Below are positions 62,498 to 64,000 of a stretch of DNA of 64,000 nt, piece by piece. Source of the stretch: an uncultured Pelagibacteraceae bacterium (GTDB taxonomy: Bacteria; Pseudomonadota; Alphaproteobacteria; Pelagibacterales; Pelagibacteraceae); contig CACPOD010000004.1 in the NCBI GenBank assembly GCA_902635515.1, positions 1 to 64,000 on the forward strand, read 5' to 3'. The position numbers and the translations under genes are program-made. How positions within the stretch are numbered: the stretch's first letter is position 1; every line of letters begins with the position of its first letter. The notes beneath the pieces were generated by a model. It was not told where the DNA came from and ran no database searches. It was given only the letters and a program-made list of their open reading frames with translations.

Positions 62498-64000
62498 TGT
62501 TAACTCAATTTGTAACAATATTAATTATCGTATCTGTTATTGGCTGTATTCTTTATGGAAGAAGATTAATTAGAACTGAAAAAGTTGATGCCGTATTTGG
62601 TAATCCAGAAAGAGCAAAAGGTGGAACCCACTGGGTAATAGTTGGAACTAGTGCAATTCTCATGTTATGGCTTTATTATTCATGGGATATTGCGAAAGGC
62701 TTTTATCCAAAATCAGCAAATGAATTATGTCAAGTTGCTAAAATTAACGAGTCATTATTAGGTTTAAAATATCAATTTCCTATTGAAGAAAGAGAATTCA
62801 AAAGTACATCAATTATCAAAATCGAAAATAAAAACCTTAAAAAAATTGCTAATGAAATAAATGGATCTCCAGATTTAAATGATCAGCAAAAAACAATTCT
62901 GGTAAGCTATATAGATAGAACTTCAAAATTAATTCCTTTCTTAACTAGTGAAGAGTTAATGGAAATGGAAACTAAAATTAAAATCAAAGAAATGACAGAA
63001 GAAATAAAACTTCTAAGTTTAAATTTCCAAAAGAAAGATTATCCTTTTGAGACAGATGCTGAAAAAAATGAAAGACAAAAACTTATTGATGAACAGGGTG
63101 GATGGGGAATAACAACAATAGATTCTGGGAGTGGTTCTATAGAAAATACCATAGAAATCCCTACTGCACCACAAACTAATAGAGGTTTAAAATTTGCTGC
63201 AGCTGCGGCTGAACTAAAAATTATTGATGATAAATTTTTTAAACTAAGAAATCATAATCCACAGTTTAAAAATGCAATTAAACTACTTAAAGATGACATT
63301 AAAGCTTACAGAAAAGGTTTAGAAGATAATCAAGAAATTGCATCTGATTATGCAAAAAACGTTGTTAAAATTGCTAGGAGAATAGAATTTGCAAGTATCT
63401 ATCCCCCTAATGCATTAAATGAAATGCAAGAGGCAATAATTGAGTTTGATGAATTGCAAAATAAAGAGCAAGGCGGATTAAGGTTAATTGATATCCTTTT
63501 ATTCCCAGCTGGAACAATAGTTGCAAGTGGACCTACGTGTTCTGAGCAAGGATCAGGTAGATGGCTACCAAAACCATCAGATACTTTTAATAAATTCATC
63601 CTAATGTCAAAACCAAGTGTTGGGTACAAAAATATTCCTCTTCTATGGATTGAGATGGTTGATGTTAGTAAAATGATAGGATTTATTTTACCAGATTGGA
63701 TTGCAGATATATTGCCTGGTGAATATCCGGTCCATACTAAAGATGGAATTGTAAAAGAAAATTTTAAAAGCAATGTATTAAAAGTTGTTACAGGTGACTT
63801 TAAATTATTTAAAGTACCGGTCCCATACGGACATATTTGGGATTCTTTTTTAAGAGTATTTTTAGGATTAATTTTTGGTATAATAATTGGTGTACCTTTA
63901 GGACTGTTTATGGGCCTAAACAGATTTGCAAAAGGTTTTTTCGATCCATTAATTGAACTTTACAGACCTGTTCCTCCTCTTGCATGGGCACCTTTGATTA
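62497..64000 (+). CDS. tauC: Taurine-type ABC permease with large extra N-terminal domain (partial)
   Basis: The frame is open from ATG 62497 to the window edge, 501 codons. Two hydrophobic segments (about 3-21 and 47-66) are followed by a soluble region of about 375 residues without membrane segments. The permease domain only starts near residue 443 (HIWDSFLRVFLGLIFGIIIGVPLGLFMG) and is cut off after RPVPPLAWAPLI, a sequence typical of TauC/SsuC. Ordinary TauC is about 270 residues in all. Segment charges suggest the inserted region faces the periplasm. Confidence 0.85.
   Translation, partial: MLTQFVTILIIVSVIGCILYGRRLIRTEKVDAVFGNPERAKGGTHWVIVGTSAILMLWLYYSWDIAKGFYPKSANELCQVAKINESLLGLKYQFPIEEREFKSTSIIKIENKNLKKIANEINGSPDLNDQQKTILVSYIDRTSKLIPFLTSEELMEMETKIKIKEMTEEIKLLSLNFQKKDYPFETDAEKNERQKLIDEQGGWGITTIDSGSGSIENTIEIPTAPQTNRGLKFAAAAAELKIIDDKFFKLRNHNPQFKNAIKLLKDDIKAYRKGLEDNQEIASDYAKNVVKIARRIEFASIYPPNALNEMQEAIIEFDELQNKEQGGLRLIDILLFPAGTIVASGPTCSEQGSGRWLPKPSDTFNKFILMSKPSVGYKNIPLLWIEMVDVSKMIGFILPDWIADILPGEYPVHTKDGIVKENFKSNVLKVVTGDFKLFKVPVPYGHIWDSFLRVFLGLIFGIIIGVPLGLFMGLNRFAKGFFDPLIELYRPVPPLAWAPLI

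Noticed and set aside
63399-63773. 124-codon minus-strand open frame opposite tauC
   Set aside because: Antisense to the continuous tauC frame; the product has no family features.

Overview
The window is strongly AT-rich and very tightly packed. Most genes touch, overlap by 1-8 bp or sit a few bases apart, and no gene-free stretch exceeds about 220 bp. The gene set fits a streamlined marine alphaproteobacterium of the SAR11 clade (Pelagibacterales): periplasmic-binding-protein transporters for taurine, a carboxylate and amino acids, a dimethylglycine dehydrogenase, PurS-type FGAM synthase and tripartite tricarboxylate transport. This assignment rests on gene content and composition, not on a database comparison. 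I see no prophage, insertion sequence, CRISPR array or rRNA.

Layout. 0-1.3 kb: the tail of an unidentified gene, a gamma-glutamylcyclotransferase-like gene and a CinA-type domain gene. 1.3-8.5 kb: a plus-strand operon sfsA-map-purB-purC-purS-purQ-purL-bolA-grxD. 8.5-18.4 kb: minus-strand housekeeping genes (rpsD, a SPOUT methyltransferase, a DUF1989 gene, citramalate synthase, cysS, nadE, class II DAHP synthase, glmS and a GlmU acetyltransferase domain without its uridylyltransferase half). 18.5-22.7 kb: gph and a methylcitrate-cycle operon prpD-prpB-prpC. 22.7-25.9 kb: nrdAB with a pair of probable NrdR boxes. 25.9-31 kb: a phosphohexomutase, a very long charged-helix protein, a candidate small RNA, a TSUP permease, dusA, and rpoZ with a repeat-bearing acidic tail. 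31-37.4 kb: MFS and DMT permeases, oxidoreductases and a glycosyltransferase. 37.4-41.6 kb: TctCBA transporter and an AbrB-like membrane protein. 41.6-46 kb: a GT9 gene, a DUF6165 gene, a PhyH dioxygenase and an amino-acid ABC transporter that lacks an ATPase gene. 46-50.3 kb: a SpeD-SpeE fusion with MTA-disposal genes and apt. 50.3-54.8 kb: a frame-interrupted TPR glycosyltransferase, guaC, a purine phosphoribosyltransferase, tRNA-Met and two unknown genes. 54.8-64 kb: dimethylglycine dehydrogenase, a WecG-like gene, alanine dehydrogenase, an aminotransferase and tauA-tauB-tauC, the last running off the window.

How the genes work together. Purine synthesis (purBCSQL) and salvage (apt, guaC, a purine phosphoribosyltransferase) are both represented. 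mtnP-mtnA-class II aldolase-speDE forms one operon that makes spermidine and disposes of the by-product methylthioadenosine, and the divergent apt can recapture its adenine. Alanine dehydrogenase, a pyruvate-type aminotransferase and the taurine ABC transporter suggest taurine nitrogen use. The TSUP permease at 28.6 kb could export sulfite or a sulfonate.

The least expected signals are in non-coding or overlapping DNA. A four-hairpin candidate small RNA lies at 28.48-28.63 kb. A terminator-like hairpin is built into the first codons of tctB. Each of the three binding-protein genes is followed by a strong stem-loop before its permease genes. nrdA has two CTATAT-centred boxes exactly 31 bp apart. 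The taurine permease carries a domain of about 375 residues that ordinary TauC proteins lack.
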